Positions 1 through 8,000 of a DNA stretch of 64,000 bases are shown in pieces. The notes below the pieces were generated by a model. It searched no databases, had not been told where the DNA came from, and worked only from the letters and a program-made list of their open reading frames with translations. The stretch lies in assembly GCF_034930985.1 (NCBI RefSeq), contig NZ_JAYGIM010000023.1, positions 1 to 64,000 on the forward strand, read 5' to 3'. The position numbers and the translations under genes were made by a program. Origin of the DNA: Arcicella lustrica (GTDB taxonomy: Bacteria > Bacteroidota > Bacteroidia > Cytophagales > Spirosomataceae). Within the stretch, counting starts at the first letter, position 1. Each line of letters opens with the position of its first letter.

Positions 1-10
1 AATCTCTACA

Positions 11-166
11 ATGAAAAGAAAACTACACTTAATCATGATATATTTCAGCTATATCATCATCCCCTTCAATGGATTTGCGCAAAAACAATTTAGCTATATT
101 GATGGATATTCTATTAATAATCTTCGGTTACTAAAGTTTTTTAATATAAACACACCATTATTTTAA
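11..166 (+). CDS. Short ORF with signal-peptide-like N-terminus, possible gene remnant
   Basis: A 51-codon frame opens MKRKLHLIMIYFSY and continues with a hydrophobic stretch ending in FNGFAQ, which looks like a cleavable signal peptide. After about 25 further residues it stops. The mature part (KQFSYIDGYSINNLR) is too short to form a domain. It may be the 5' stub of a secreted or sensor protein truncated by mutation, or chance coding. The upstream region lies outside the window. No function can be given. Confidence 0.3.
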   Translation: MKRKLHLIMIYFSYIIIPFNGFAQKQFSYIDGYSINNLRLLKFFNINTPLF

Positions 167-189
167 GGGTATTAGTTAATTATAACACA

Positions 190-222
190 TTAAAAAAGCC
201 CAGCATAATGCCGAGTTTTTTT
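190..222 (-). terminator. Rho-independent terminator of the MFS gene
   Basis: Read on the minus strand, a short stem (CTCGGCA pairing with TGCTGGG, with G-U pairs) is preceded by A's and followed by a T run. It lies about 23 bp beyond the stop codon of the minus-strand MFS gene. Confidence 0.65.
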
Positions 223-244
223 GAATTTTAATCTATATATTGCA

Positions 245-1582
245 TTAATGTCCACCGCCACTTGTAGGTATTTCCATTCCTTCTTCTATCTTTCCTGATT
301 TCATGAGCATTGTTGCACCACATGCAATTAATAAAAATATACCTGCAAAAGTAATAGCTTTACCAGAATCATTATCTAAAAAGTGTTCTAATACATATCC
401 AAAAGTAAGGTTTTGAATAATCATTGGAATCACAATCATCATATTAATTATCCCCATATATACACCATAACGTTCTTTAGGTATTTCTGAAATTACCATT
501 AAATATGGAATGCCCATCATACTTGCCCAAGCTACTCCAAAGCCTGTCATTGGTGCAAATAGTAGGTATTTATTTTCAATGTGTGGAAAAAGCATTAGAC
601 CAATACCAGCAATAAGCAAACAAATGACATGTACTAATTTGGGAGAATACTTTTTGGCAAGTCCAACTAAAGCAAATGCAGATAGAAAAGTAGCAATATT
701 ATACCATCCGTTAACTAAACCTGTCCAACCAACTGCTTCTTCATATAATTGCTTGTCGCCCATTGGAGACGTATGCCAAACAGATTGAGCAATACTCTTA
801 GAGGCATTTTGCCAATAACAAAATAAGGCATACCATTGAAAAAGATATACTAAAGATAATTGCCACATTACTTTGGGCATGTCTTTAATAGCTTCAGATA
901 TTTCAATGAACGGTGCAAAAATTCCTCCTTTATGTTGTTGCATAATCATTAATTCTTCAGGACTTGGTGGAATTTCTGGAGTTTTAGACATCGACCAGAG
1001 TACTGAACCAATTGAACAAACAGAACCTAAAAAGAATGAGCCAAATACCCAATATGGAATACTTCCATGCTCGCCTGGAATAAATTTTTGAAAAATAAAT
1101 AATGAAATATTCGCTAAGGTAATCCCTAAACCTGTAAAAAAGCTTTGAGAAAGAAAACCCGTTGCTTGTTGCTCTGCTGGTAGCTTATCTGCAATAAATG
1201 CTCTATAAGGCTCCATTGCAGTATTATTTCCTGCATCAAGTATCCATAGTAAGCCAGCAGCCATCCATAGAGAACTACTAAAAGGGTAAATGAATAGTGC
1301 AATGCTACAAAGTAACGCTCCAACTAGAAAATAAGGTTTGCGCCTTCCCCAACGTGGATGCCATGTTTTATCGCTCATAGCACCAATAATTGGTTGGATT
1401 AAAAGTCCAGTCATTGGACCTGCTAAATTTAAAAGAGGAATTTCATCTGGACTAGCGCCTAAGAAATCGTAAATGGGATTGATAGCACTTTGCTGCAAAC
1501 CAAAACTATATTGAATGCCAAAAAAACCTACATTCATATTAATGATTTGAGAAAATGATAATCTTGGTTTGATAATATTCAT
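245..1582 (-). CDS. MFS transporter, SLC45/sucrose-maltose type
   Basis: A 445-residue, highly hydrophobic protein with about 12 predicted membrane segments, the usual length for a major facilitator. Residues near 70-85 read DKTWHPRWGRRKPYF, the loop 2-3 signature (R-x-GRR-K/R-P) of the glycoside/SLC45 branch of the MFS, whose members move sucrose, maltose or other sugars with cations across the inner membrane. A second conserved patch, NNTAMEPYRAFIAD, follows the fourth helix, as in this family. The C-terminus is a hydrophilic tail ending in GGGH. The gene stands alone on the minus strand with a terminator just downstream. Sugar specificity cannot be read from sequence; a disaccharide is likely by family analogy. 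Confidence 0.8.
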   Translation of the reverse strand: MNIIKPRLSFSQIINMNVGFFGIQYSFGLQQSAINPIYDFLGASPDEIPLLNLAGPMTGLLIQPIIGAMSDKTWHPRWGRRKPYFLVGALLCSIALFIYPFSSSLWMAAGLLWILDAGNNTAMEPYRAFIADKLPAEQQATGFLSQSFFTGLGITLANISLFIFQKFIPGEHGSIPYWVFGSFFLGSVCSIGSVLWSMSKTPEIPPSPEELMIMQQHKGGIFAPFIEISEAIKDMPKVMWQLSLVYLFQWYALFCYWQNASKSIAQSVWHTSPMGDKQLYEEAVGWTGLVNGWYNIATFLSAFALVGLAKKYSPKLVHVICLLIAGIGLMLFPHIENKYLLFAPMTGFGVAWASMMGIPYLMVISEIPKERYGVYMGIINMMIVIPMIIQNLTFGYVLEHFLDNDSGKAITFAGIFLLIACGATMLMKSGKIEEGMEIPTSGGGH

Positions 1583-1784
1583 AAATATTGCTTAATAAAA
1601 ACGGTTAATTTTACTTACAATAATACTAATTAAATTAGAATAATTTATATTTTTCTGAGCTACTTAGCACTAATTGAAGAGTAAATTTTCTTGAGAATCA
1701 ATATGAACGGTTATTTTAAATTAAGAACTATTTTATGAATGTTGAGAGTGTAAAGAAGAACCTAAATTCTTTAGAATAATTGAT

Positions 1785-1792
1785 TAACTTTG
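1785..1792 (+). promoter_or_regulatory. Putative -7 box TAACTTTG, very close to the start codon
   Basis: TAACTTTG fits the Bacteroidota -7 consensus TAnnTTTG. Only 4 nt separate it from the ATG at 1797, so transcription from it would begin at or near the start codon (leaderless message). No clear TTG lies at the usual -33 distance. Confidence 0.35.
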
Positions 1793-1796
1793 ATTT

Positions 1797-3182
1797 ATGC
1801 TACTTTTTACTTTCCTTTTTTCCCTGATAAATCCTCATCTAAAACCTATTCAGGTAGATTCATTTGTGGTAGTGAATGAAATTATTCTTCATGGAAATCA
1901 TAAAACAAAAGAAAATATCATCCTTCGGGAGCTTGATTTTAAAATAGGCGATACTTTATTGAAGAATCAACTTTCAATGCGTTTAGAGTTAAATCGAAGG
2001 AAAATTATCAATACTAATTTGTTTGTTTCTGCTGAAATTCAAACAGAAATAAGTAATGAAGGACAATTGAAAATGATGATTAATCTTCAAGAACAATGGT
2101 TCATTTTGGGTTATCCAGTTTTTCAATTAGCAGATAGAAATTTTTCGGAATGGTGGAGTCGTGGATATGATTTTAGGCGAACAATTTATGGAATTGATTT
2201 GATTCATAGCAATTTTCGAGGAAGAGCTGAAAGATTATCTTTACATCTTGAAAATGGTTTTACTAAAAGAGTAGATTTTAGTTATAGAATTCCCTACATC
2301 AACAAAGCTCAGAAGACGGGCTTAGGAATGAGTATTTCGTATATCACTAATAAAAATGTAGCTTTTAGAAGCCTCAATGATACACTTTTTTACTTTCGCA
2401 GTAAAGATGAAATCATGAGAGAGCGTTTTTCGGGAGCAATTTTCTTAAAAAAGCGTTTTGCTTTTTACGATAATCATACAATTGAACTGAGGTTTAACCA
2501 TATTTCAATTGATGATACTATTAGAAAACTTAATCCAAATTATTTGGCAAGTAAAACTAATCAGCAAATTTATGGGCAAATAAGTTATTACTTTAACTAT
2601 GATTTCAGAGATAACGTTACTTATCCATTAAGAGGTAAACGATATGAATTATTGATTAATAAACTAGGAATTTTACCTAATGACGATATTAATCAATTAG
2701 AAATTACTGGAGATTACTCATATTACAAACCATTATCTAAGAAATGGTTTTTGGGAATTAACCTTGAAGGAAAATTATCTTTTCCCAATCGTCAACCATT
2801 TTTGAATACTCGTGGTTTGGGTTATGGAGGAGATTTAGTAAGAGGTTACGAGCTTTACGTTGTAGATGGGAGTAAATATTTGTATGTTAGAAATAACCTA
2901 AGATATGAGTTGCTAAACAAGAGTTTTTACTTGAAATTTCTTGGAATTAAACAATTCAATAAAATTCCATTAGGTCTGTATCCCAACATTTTTAATGATT
3001 ATGCTTATGTTGAAAATCGCTTTGCAGCAGAGAATAAAAGTAATCTTGCCAATAAATTGATATATGGTTATGGTGTTGGGCTTGATGTAGTTACTTATTA
3101 CAATTTAGTGCTTCGTTTTAATTATGCAATTAATAGTAGCAATAAGAAAAATTTTGTATTCAGTATGGGAAGAGAATTTTAG
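1797..3182 (+). CDS. BamA/TamA-like outer membrane protein (POTRA plus beta-barrel)
   Basis: A 461-residue protein with a short hydrophobic N-terminus (likely signal peptide), one POTRA-like repeat at about residues 25-95 (VVNEIILHGNHKTKENII is the typical first strand and helix), then a C-terminal domain rich in alternating aromatic strands (YDFRRTIYGIDL, YYFNYDFRDNVTYPLRGKRY) characteristic of the Omp85 'surface antigen' barrel. The motif RGLGYGGDLVRGYELYVVDG matches the conserved VRGY region of Omp85 loop L6. It ends in F, as expected for barrel insertion. With a single POTRA it is shorter than BamA, so it is more likely an accessory Omp85 protein acting in protein or lipid export than the essential BamA. 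It is monocistronic. Confidence 0.8.
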   Translation: MLLFTFLFSLINPHLKPIQVDSFVVVNEIILHGNHKTKENIILRELDFKIGDTLLKNQLSMRLELNRRKIINTNLFVSAEIQTEISNEGQLKMMINLQEQWFILGYPVFQLADRNFSEWWSRGYDFRRTIYGIDLIHSNFRGRAERLSLHLENGFTKRVDFSYRIPYINKAQKTGLGMSISYITNKNVAFRSLNDTLFYFRSKDEIMRERFSGAIFLKKRFAFYDNHTIELRFNHISIDDTIRKLNPNYLASKTNQQIYGQISYYFNYDFRDNVTYPLRGKRYELLINKLGILPNDDINQLEITGDYSYYKPLSKKWFLGINLEGKLSFPNRQPFLNTRGLGYGGDLVRGYELYVVDGSKYLYVRNNLRYELLNKSFYLKFLGIKQFNKIPLGLYPNIFNDYAYVENRFAAENKSNLANKLIYGYGVGLDVVTYYNLVLRFNYAINSSNKKNFVFSMGREF

Positions 3183-3282
3183 GGTAGCTATAAAAAGACA
3201 AAGGAGACGTTAAAAACATCTCCCTGTGCAAATTAATAGTTCTACACCTATTATCTTAAATATTTTTGAAGGTAGGATTTGA

Positions 3283-3316
3283 AAAACGTGGGGTAACATA
3301 AATCACCCCCGTTTCA
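3283..3316. terminator. Bidirectional terminator between convergent genes
   Basis: AACGTGGGGT and ACCCCCGTTT form an imperfect GC-rich stem with an A-rich 5' side and T's on the 3' side, between the Omp85 gene and the convergent LytTR gene. Confidence 0.5.
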
Positions 3317-3342
3317 TAAATACCTAACCACTAATTTCTTTT

Positions 3343-3783
3343 TTAATTTATCCGAAAGTTACCAAAATATCTTCTAGCTTTTTCAATAAAGTCTTTTTTC
3401 TTTCTTCTTGAGATTGAAATTTTACATCCATCTCTTAATTGAACGAACATTTCTTCCTTGACATCAAACTGAGCAATATAATTAAGGTTGACTGTAAAAG
3501 ATTTATGAATCCTTACAAACATTTCGCCGTCTAATTTAGGTAAAAAAATCTTCATTGTTCGTGAAACCAACAATTTTTTTCCATCTGTGAAGTGAAACAT
3601 TGTATAATTTCCAATTGCTTCAAGATGACTAATGTCTTTCCAAGCTACTATAATATTTTTTTTACATGAAATCGTTAAAATGATATTCGACTCCTTGTTG
3701 AAAATAGGGTCTCGTCTAAAACTGAAATCATGACTTAGGTTATTAATTAGATATGAATTGCTTGTTAATGACGGACTTGCCAT
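3343..3783 (-). CDS. LytTR-domain DNA-binding protein
   Basis: A 146-residue protein whose residues about 45-140 match a LytTR DNA-binding domain: KNIIVAWKDISHLEAIGNYTMFHFTDGKKLLVSRTM, followed by FVRIHKSFTVNLNYIAQFD, the conserved 'RiHrSyiVN' core. There is no receiver or membrane domain, so it is a stand-alone regulator. It has a well-formed minus-strand promoter (TTG-N20-TACTTTTG), and an 18-bp motif overlapping the -33 region recurs upstream of the neighbouring response regulator, suggesting shared control. Its targets are unknown. Confidence 0.85.
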   Translation of the reverse strand: MASPSLTSNSYLINNLSHDFSFRRDPIFNKESNIILTISCKKNIIVAWKDISHLEAIGNYTMFHFTDGKKLLVSRTMKIFLPKLDGEMFVRIHKSFTVNLNYIAQFDVKEEMFVQLRDGCKISISRRKKKDFIEKARRYFGNFRIN

Positions 3784-3845
3784 GATAGTTATTTAGTTTA
3801 GGTTGATCCATAAATTTGTTCTATTGCATGGTTGGGTTCTTATTA

Positions 3846-3893
3846 CAAAAGTAGAGTGAAAATTAATTGCTGTCAATCACATGATAGGATGAT
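3846..3893 (-). promoter_or_regulatory. Promoter of the LytTR gene with a shared operator-like motif
   Basis: On the minus strand TTG (3876-3874), 20 nt, then TACTTTTG (3853-3846) fits the Bacteroidota consensus TTG-N19-20-TAnnTTTG. The 18-bp sequence at 3876-3893 overlaps the -33 element and matches 16 of 18 bases at 4673-4690. Confidence 0.6.
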
Positions 3894-3896
3894 ATA

Positions 3897-4544
3897 TTAC
3901 ACAATTCTTTCATGAATTGCTTTCGCTACAGCTTCTGTTTGTGAGTGAACATGTAATTTATCATATATCTTTTTGATGTGAGAACGTACGGTATCAATAC
4001 TGATGCTACATTTATCTGCAATCATTTTATAGCTATTCCCCTTTACTAAAAGGTTTAAAATCTCACTTTCTCGTTCTGTTAATTTATAATCATTATTTTC
4101 TGTTACTTTCTGTTGAATTGGCAACATTTGTAACACTTTGCGAGCAATGCTAGAGGTCATAGGTGCGCCACCATTATTGGCATCTTGAATGGCTTCAAGA
4201 AGTTTGACTGGTGGAGTTCTTTTCAAAAGATAACCAACCGCTCCAGAACAAATAGCTTCGAAGATATTTTCATTGTCTTCAAAAACGGTAAACATTACCA
4301 CATTCACTTGTGGAGCTAATTGTTTGATGATTTTGAGACCTTTTAAACCATTGGCCACAGGCATATCAATATCCATCAAAACAACATCAGGTTTTAATTC
4401 AACTATTTGCTTGGCTACTTGTTCGCAGTTAACAAAAGCGCCTATTAGTTCAAAACCAATTGAACCTGCAAGGAGTACCGAAAGGCTTTCTCGTAAATCA
4501 GGATTATCCTCGTAAACTACGATTTTGATAGAAGTTTGAGTCAT
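3897..4544 (-). CDS. NarL/FixJ-type response regulator
   Basis: A 215-residue two-domain regulator. Residues 6-125 form a receiver: acidic pair E12/D13, phospho-acceptor D58 in VLMDIDMP, and the later Lys in LLKRTPP. Residues about 150-212 form a LuxR-type helix-turn-helix (LTERESEILNLLVKGNSYK, then VRSHIKKIYDKL). The reading frame extends 28 codons upstream to 4628, but the start at 4544 (MTQTSIKIVVYEDN) fits the normal receiver N-terminus. No histidine kinase lies beside it, so its partner is elsewhere. The adjacent LytTR gene shares an upstream motif with it. Confidence 0.85.
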   Translation of the reverse strand: MTQTSIKIVVYEDNPDLRESLSVLLAGSIGFELIGAFVNCEQVAKQIVELKPDVVLMDIDMPVANGLKGLKIIKQLAPQVNVVMFTVFEDNENIFEAICSGAVGYLLKRTPPVKLLEAIQDANNGGAPMTSSIARKVLQMLPIQQKVTENNDYKLTERESEILNLLVKGNSYKMIADKCSISIDTVRSHIKKIYDKLHVHSQTEAVAKAIHERIV

Positions 4545-4672
4545 TGGTTTGATGAAATTTAGAGTCATGATATTGAAGATATTTACCTGAAATGCAAGAT
4601 TAATTGGGTAGGGAGTAGCATATTTCAATATTAAAATTAATGTAATATTACAAAAAAATAAGTTTAGGTAAT

Positions 4673-4690
4673 ATCACATGATTGGGTGAT
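4673..4690. promoter_or_regulatory. Second copy of the 18-bp ATCACATGAT motif
   Basis: ATCACATGATTGGGTGAT, an imperfect palindrome (ATCAC ... GTGAT), matches 16 of 18 bases at 3876-3893. It lies between the minus-strand response regulator and the plus-strand lipoprotein and could control either. Confidence 0.4.
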
Positions 4691-4739
4691 GAAACTTATA
4701 TCATCAATCTGAATGTGGTAGCTAGTCGGAAAGTTTTCG

Positions 4740-4747
4740 TATTTTTG
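4740..4747 (+). promoter_or_regulatory. Putative -7 box TATTTTTG of the lipoprotein gene
   Basis: TATTTTTG fits TAnnTTTG and lies 30 nt before the GTG start at 4778. No convincing TTG is present at the -33 spacing. Confidence 0.35.
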
Positions 4748-4777
4748 TGATAAGAAACCTTAATAAAAATTCATTCC

Positions 4778-5350
4778 GTGAAAAAAAATAACTTTTACTT
4801 TCTTCTCTTTTTTGTTTTGTTAATTGCTTGTCAGGAAAAAAAAGAAAGTACTCAAACAGAAAGCAACGCTTCGGTTAATGTAACAGAGGGTTCGTCTGCT
4901 TTAGAAAATTATAGTACAATTTTTCAGGCGATTCTTAAAACCGATGCTGGAATGGCAAGAGGTGTGAAAATTGGTGATAATATTGATACGATTAATGAAA
5001 CGACATTGCCTTCGGAAACACCAGCAGAAAATGGGAAAAGTTTCACAGAGTATTTTGATGACACAGATTTGAACTTTGCTGATATTCTCTATGTAAAAAG
5101 TCCAGAGAATAAAGTAGAAGCTATTACGATTGATGTTTATATTGAACGACAAACTGCTGTGGATAGTTTAATGAATGAGTTCAAAGGCTATTTTGAAACG
5201 AAGTATGGCAAAGGAGTAAGCAAAGATAAATCAACCATTTGGCAGTTAGCTGATGGTAATAATAATGTATTGATTCAGAATGTAAGTACAGAAAAAGACC
5301 CTGGACTAAAGATTGTTTTCGCTAATAAAGCTGATAAGATTTTACAATAA
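4778..5350 (+). CDS. Predicted lipoprotein, function unknown
   Basis: A 190-residue protein with a GTG start. The N-terminus MKKNNFYFLLFFVLLIACQEK is a classic type II signal with lipobox LIAC, so it should be acylated at Cys18 and held in a membrane facing the periplasm or outside. The mature part is polar, with a low-complexity linker (QTESNASVNV) followed by a compact domain, residues about 45-190, with the repeated theme of a protein measuring or binding something (KIGDNIDTINE, LYVKSPENKVEAITIDVYIE). I do not recognise the family. It is monocistronic and ended by a strong terminator. Confidence 0.75.
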   Translation: MKKNNFYFLLFFVLLIACQEKKESTQTESNASVNVTEGSSALENYSTIFQAILKTDAGMARGVKIGDNIDTINETTLPSETPAENGKSFTEYFDDTDLNFADILYVKSPENKVEAITIDVYIERQTAVDSLMNEFKGYFETKYGKGVSKDKSTIWQLADGNNNVLIQNVSTEKDPGLKIVFANKADKILQ

Positions 5351-5355
5351 GTATT

Positions 5356-5400
5356 GATACAAAAAGAGCCTTCAGATTATCTGAAGGCTCTTTTTGTATC
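5356..5400. terminator. Strong bidirectional terminator
   Basis: Two perfect 21-nt complementary arms (5356-5376 and 5380-5400) around a 3-nt loop, with GAGCCTTCAGA at the core and A5/T5 tracts. It separates the lipoprotein gene and the convergent ilvE. Confidence 0.9.
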
Positions 5401-5415
5401 ATTAGTATCAGAAAA

Positions 5416-6480
5416 CTATATTTTCATAACCCATCCACGTGTATCAGCTTTTTTACCTAAACGGATATCGTTAATTTCTTCAAATACTCTTTTCGAGAAA
5501 GCATCATCTGCACGTTCAGGAAGTTGGTAATCAACGCCTTCAAAGCCGATTGTAGCAATTGGAGCAATCACAGCGGCTGTACCTGCACCAAAAGCTTCGG
5601 TTACTTTACCAGCTTTAATACCTTCTACTAATTCTTGAACAGAAAGCTGTCTTTCTTCAATTTTCATTCCCCATTCTTTCGCTACTTGTAAAACTGATTT
5701 ACGAGTAATTCCATCAAGAATTGTGTCGCCAGTCGGTGCTGTTACTAATGCTCCGTCAATTACGAACAAAAGGTTCATTGTACCTGCTTCTTCCACAAAA
5801 GTATGTGTAGCAGCATCAGTCCAAATAATTTGGTCGTAGCCAGCATCCATCGCTAATTTAGTTGGATACAAAGAACCACCATAATTACCAGCATTTTTAG
5901 AAAAACCAACACCACCATGCGCTGCACGAATATATTGTGTTTCAACACGTACACGTAGAGGTTTTGAATAATAAGAACCTACAGGGCAGTTGAAAATCAT
6001 AAACTTATAAGTTTTAGATGGACTTACTCCAACATATTCATCTGTCGAGAACATAAAAGGACGAATGTACATCGAACAACCTTCTTTGGCTGGAATCCAC
6101 TCAGCATCTAAACGTAAAAGTTGTGAAAGCCCTTCCATGAAAATATCTTCAGGAATTTCTGGAATACACATACGGACAGCAGATTTGTTGAGACGCTTCC
6201 AGTTTTCTTCCGGACGGAAAACTAAAATTTCACCCGCAGCATTTTTGTAGGCTTTCATTCCCTCAAAAATTGCTTGTCCGTAATGTAGAGACATCATTGC
6301 TGGAGAATATGAAATTGGGCCATAAGGCAAAATTTGTGGCGTTTGCCATTCTCCGTCTTTAAAATCAACCATTAACATGTGGTCGGCAAAAGAACGTCCA
6401 AAAACAAGGTTGTCAAAATCAACCGAATCAATCCTAGATTTTTCAATCTGATGGATATCAATCTGCAAAGTATCTGTCAT
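5416..6480 (-). CDS. ilvE: Branched-chain amino acid aminotransferase
   Basis: A 354-residue fold-type IV PLP aminotransferase that interconverts valine, leucine and isoleucine with their 2-oxo acids using glutamate/2-oxoglutarate in the cytoplasm. Visible hallmarks: YGQAIFEGMKAY near the N-terminus, SMYIRPFMF, the PLP lysine region GFSKNAGNYGGSL, then TFVEEAGTMNLLFV and LDGITRKSVL. Length and motifs match the eukaryote-like group II BCATs common in Bacteroidota rather than the roughly 310-residue E. coli IlvE. It is followed on the minus strand by a cobalamin adenosyltransferase gene upstream across a repeat-rich spacer, and shares a terminator with the lipoprotein gene. Confidence 0.93.
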   Translation of the reverse strand: MTDTLQIDIHQIEKSRIDSVDFDNLVFGRSFADHMLMVDFKDGEWQTPQILPYGPISYSPAMMSLHYGQAIFEGMKAYKNAAGEILVFRPEENWKRLNKSAVRMCIPEIPEDIFMEGLSQLLRLDAEWIPAKEGCSMYIRPFMFSTDEYVGVSPSKTYKFMIFNCPVGSYYSKPLRVRVETQYIRAAHGGVGFSKNAGNYGGSLYPTKLAMDAGYDQIIWTDAATHTFVEEAGTMNLLFVIDGALVTAPTGDTILDGITRKSVLQVAKEWGMKIEERQLSVQELVEGIKAGKVTEAFGAGTAAVIAPIATIGFEGVDYQLPERADDAFSKRVFEEINDIRLGKKADTRGWVMKI

Positions 6481-6511
6481 AATTTTAAAATATTATCTGT
6501 TATTCTTTAAT

Positions 6512-6680
6512 ATTGTTAGCTGTGAGCTACGAGCTTTCAGTCATCAGCTTTCATTTTTTCTCAATAAAGTTTTTAATCTTGTCTCTTTCGTCTTGTTTCC
6601 TTAAGTCCCAAGTCTTTTGTCTAAAATCTTGCTTCTTGTCTCTTAAAGTCCTAAAGTCTTCTGGTCTCAAAGAAAGTCAA
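6512..6680. repeat. Intergenic short-period repeat region (AGCT-x and AAGTC words)
   Basis: Text such as GCTGTGAGCTACGAGCTTTCAG, broken here into units of about 7 nt, followed by many copies of AAGTC/GTCTT (TTAAGTCCCAAGTC, TTAAAGTCCTAAAGTCTT). Any open frame here is spurious. It is one member of a dispersed family found at many gene junctions in this window. Confidence 0.6.
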
Positions 6681-7225
6681 ACTCTCGGTTTCCAAGCTAT
6701 TTCTTCAACTTCAAGCTCTTTTGCCATTATTCTACATAATACAAAAAGATAGTCGGAAAGTCGATTCAAGTATCTGATTATTAATTCATTTACTGTTGAT
6801 TCCTCTGCAAGTCGAAGTACAATTCTTTCTGTTCTGCGACAAATAGTTCTAGCCAAATGCCCAAATGAAATTGATTGATGACCGCCCGGTAAAATGAAAT
6901 ATCTCATAGGTTCTAATTCCTTATCCATATTATCCATTTCATTTTCCAATAGCTCAACGTCGCTTTCTAGCAAATCAGGTAAACGTTTTTTACTTTGTTC
7001 TGGCTCAGAAGCTAAAATAGAACCAATTGTAAATAATCTATCTTGAATTTCCTTTAAAATATCTTTACGTTTTTCGTTCACTGCTTGGTCACGTACTAAG
7101 CCAATGTATGAATTTAATTCATCAACTGTGCCATAAGCCTCAATTCTAAGTGCTGTTTTTGATACTCTTGTTCCTCCAACTAATGAAGTTGTACCTTTAT
7201 CGCCAGTTTTAGTGTAAATTTTCAT
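6677..7225 (-). CDS. Cob(I)alamin adenosyltransferase, PduO type
   Basis: A 182-residue enzyme transferring the adenosyl group of ATP to cob(I)alamin to make coenzyme B12. The ATP-binding N-terminus KIYTKTGDKGTTSLVGG is diagnostic of the PduO/MMAB family, supported by RIEAYGTVDELNSYIG and the C-terminal helix RTICRRTERIVLRL with the catalytic Arg cluster, then YLNRLSDYLFVLCR. The length is normal. The final codons run into the adjacent repeat region. Other B12 genes are not in the window, so it probably supplies cofactor to a mutase or ribonucleotide reductase elsewhere. Confidence 0.92.
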   Translation of the reverse strand: MKIYTKTGDKGTTSLVGGTRVSKTALRIEAYGTVDELNSYIGLVRDQAVNEKRKDILKEIQDRLFTIGSILASEPEQSKKRLPDLLESDVELLENEMDNMDKELEPMRYFILPGGHQSISFGHLARTICRRTERIVLRLAEESTVNELIIRYLNRLSDYLFVLCRIMAKELEVEEIAWKPRV

Positions 7226-7455
7226 ACATTTTATTCATATTCAGGGCAATTAATGCCCTGAAATCGTTCATTTTACAAAGCTAAATTTTTTTCAGAAGTT
7301 TTACTCATTAAACATGAAAAAAATAATTGTTATGACAACTATTTTTCTTTTGTTATATCTGTCTGAAAAAGGCTCAAGACTCGTCACTTTGGGCTTGTAG
7401 CTATTTTATTCTTGATTAATCACTTGTTTCATTAGAAATCCTGCCTTTTGTAGCG

Positions 7456-7463
7456 TAATTTTG
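7456..7463 (+). promoter_or_regulatory. Putative -7 box TAATTTTG
   Basis: TAATTTTG lies 21 nt before the ATG at 7485. The in-frame TTG at 7461 falls inside this box, which argues against using it as a start codon. Confidence 0.4.
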
Positions 7464-7484
7464 CACCCTGAAACAACAATATCA

Positions 7485-7997
7485 ATGAGTATAGAATTTT
7501 TCATTTCCAGAACTTGGCGTTATTTATCAATTTTAGCCTTCGTACTTGTATTATTATTTACTTATCGTGGTTTGCCAGATACCACCGCTGTGCATTTTGG
7601 ACCGAATGGTAGAGGAGATGGATTTTTACCTAAAAATCAGGTTTTCTATCTTTTTGCTGGAGTAATGTTTGCTTTTAACATTCTTTCTGTTTTGTTAGCA
7701 AACAATGTAAAACGTATTCCTTTATTGGCTTTTCAATGGATTCCGAATAAAAAATGGTTGAAAGGTGGTAATCAATTAAATGCTGCAATTGTCAATTGGT
7801 TAAACTTTTTGCCTGCTATCGTCAATACTTTTCTTTTACTTATTCTTAGGGCTTTGTTGATTTTGAACGACGAACGTACTTTCCAAACTGATTATACTTA
7901 TTTGTTAGTAATTGGAATTGTTCTGATGATGGCTTGGATATTTTATTTGCCAATCAAATTGCTTTTTACTAGTCCAAAAATTGAAGAAGAAGAGTAA
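7485..7997 (+). CDS. DUF1648-domain membrane protein
   Basis: A 170-residue membrane protein. The segment LFTYRGLPDTTAVHFGPNG is the DUF1648 signature (short loop after the first helix, as in SdpI-like proteins), followed by three further hydrophobic segments (VFYLFAGVMFAFNILSVLL, FLPAIVNTFLLLILRALLI, YLLVIGIVLMMAWIFYLPI). The frame could start at TTG 7461, but ATG 7485 is better. The gene ends directly before queA (3 nt from stop to its ATG), so the two are co-transcribed. SdpI-like proteins act in immunity to a peptide toxin in Bacillus, but no such role can be inferred here. Confidence 0.75.
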   Translation: MSIEFFISRTWRYLSILAFVLVLLFTYRGLPDTTAVHFGPNGRGDGFLPKNQVFYLFAGVMFAFNILSVLLANNVKRIPLLAFQWIPNKKWLKGGNQLNAAIVNWLNFLPAIVNTFLLLILRALLILNDERTFQTDYTYLLVIGIVLMMAWIFYLPIKLLFTSPKIEEEE

Positions 7998-8000
7998 TTG

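Noticed and set aside
6513..6752. Plus-strand open frame over the ilvE/cobalamin adenosyltransferase junction
   Set aside because: Composed of short-period repeat words and overlapping the real minus-strand gene; no domain.
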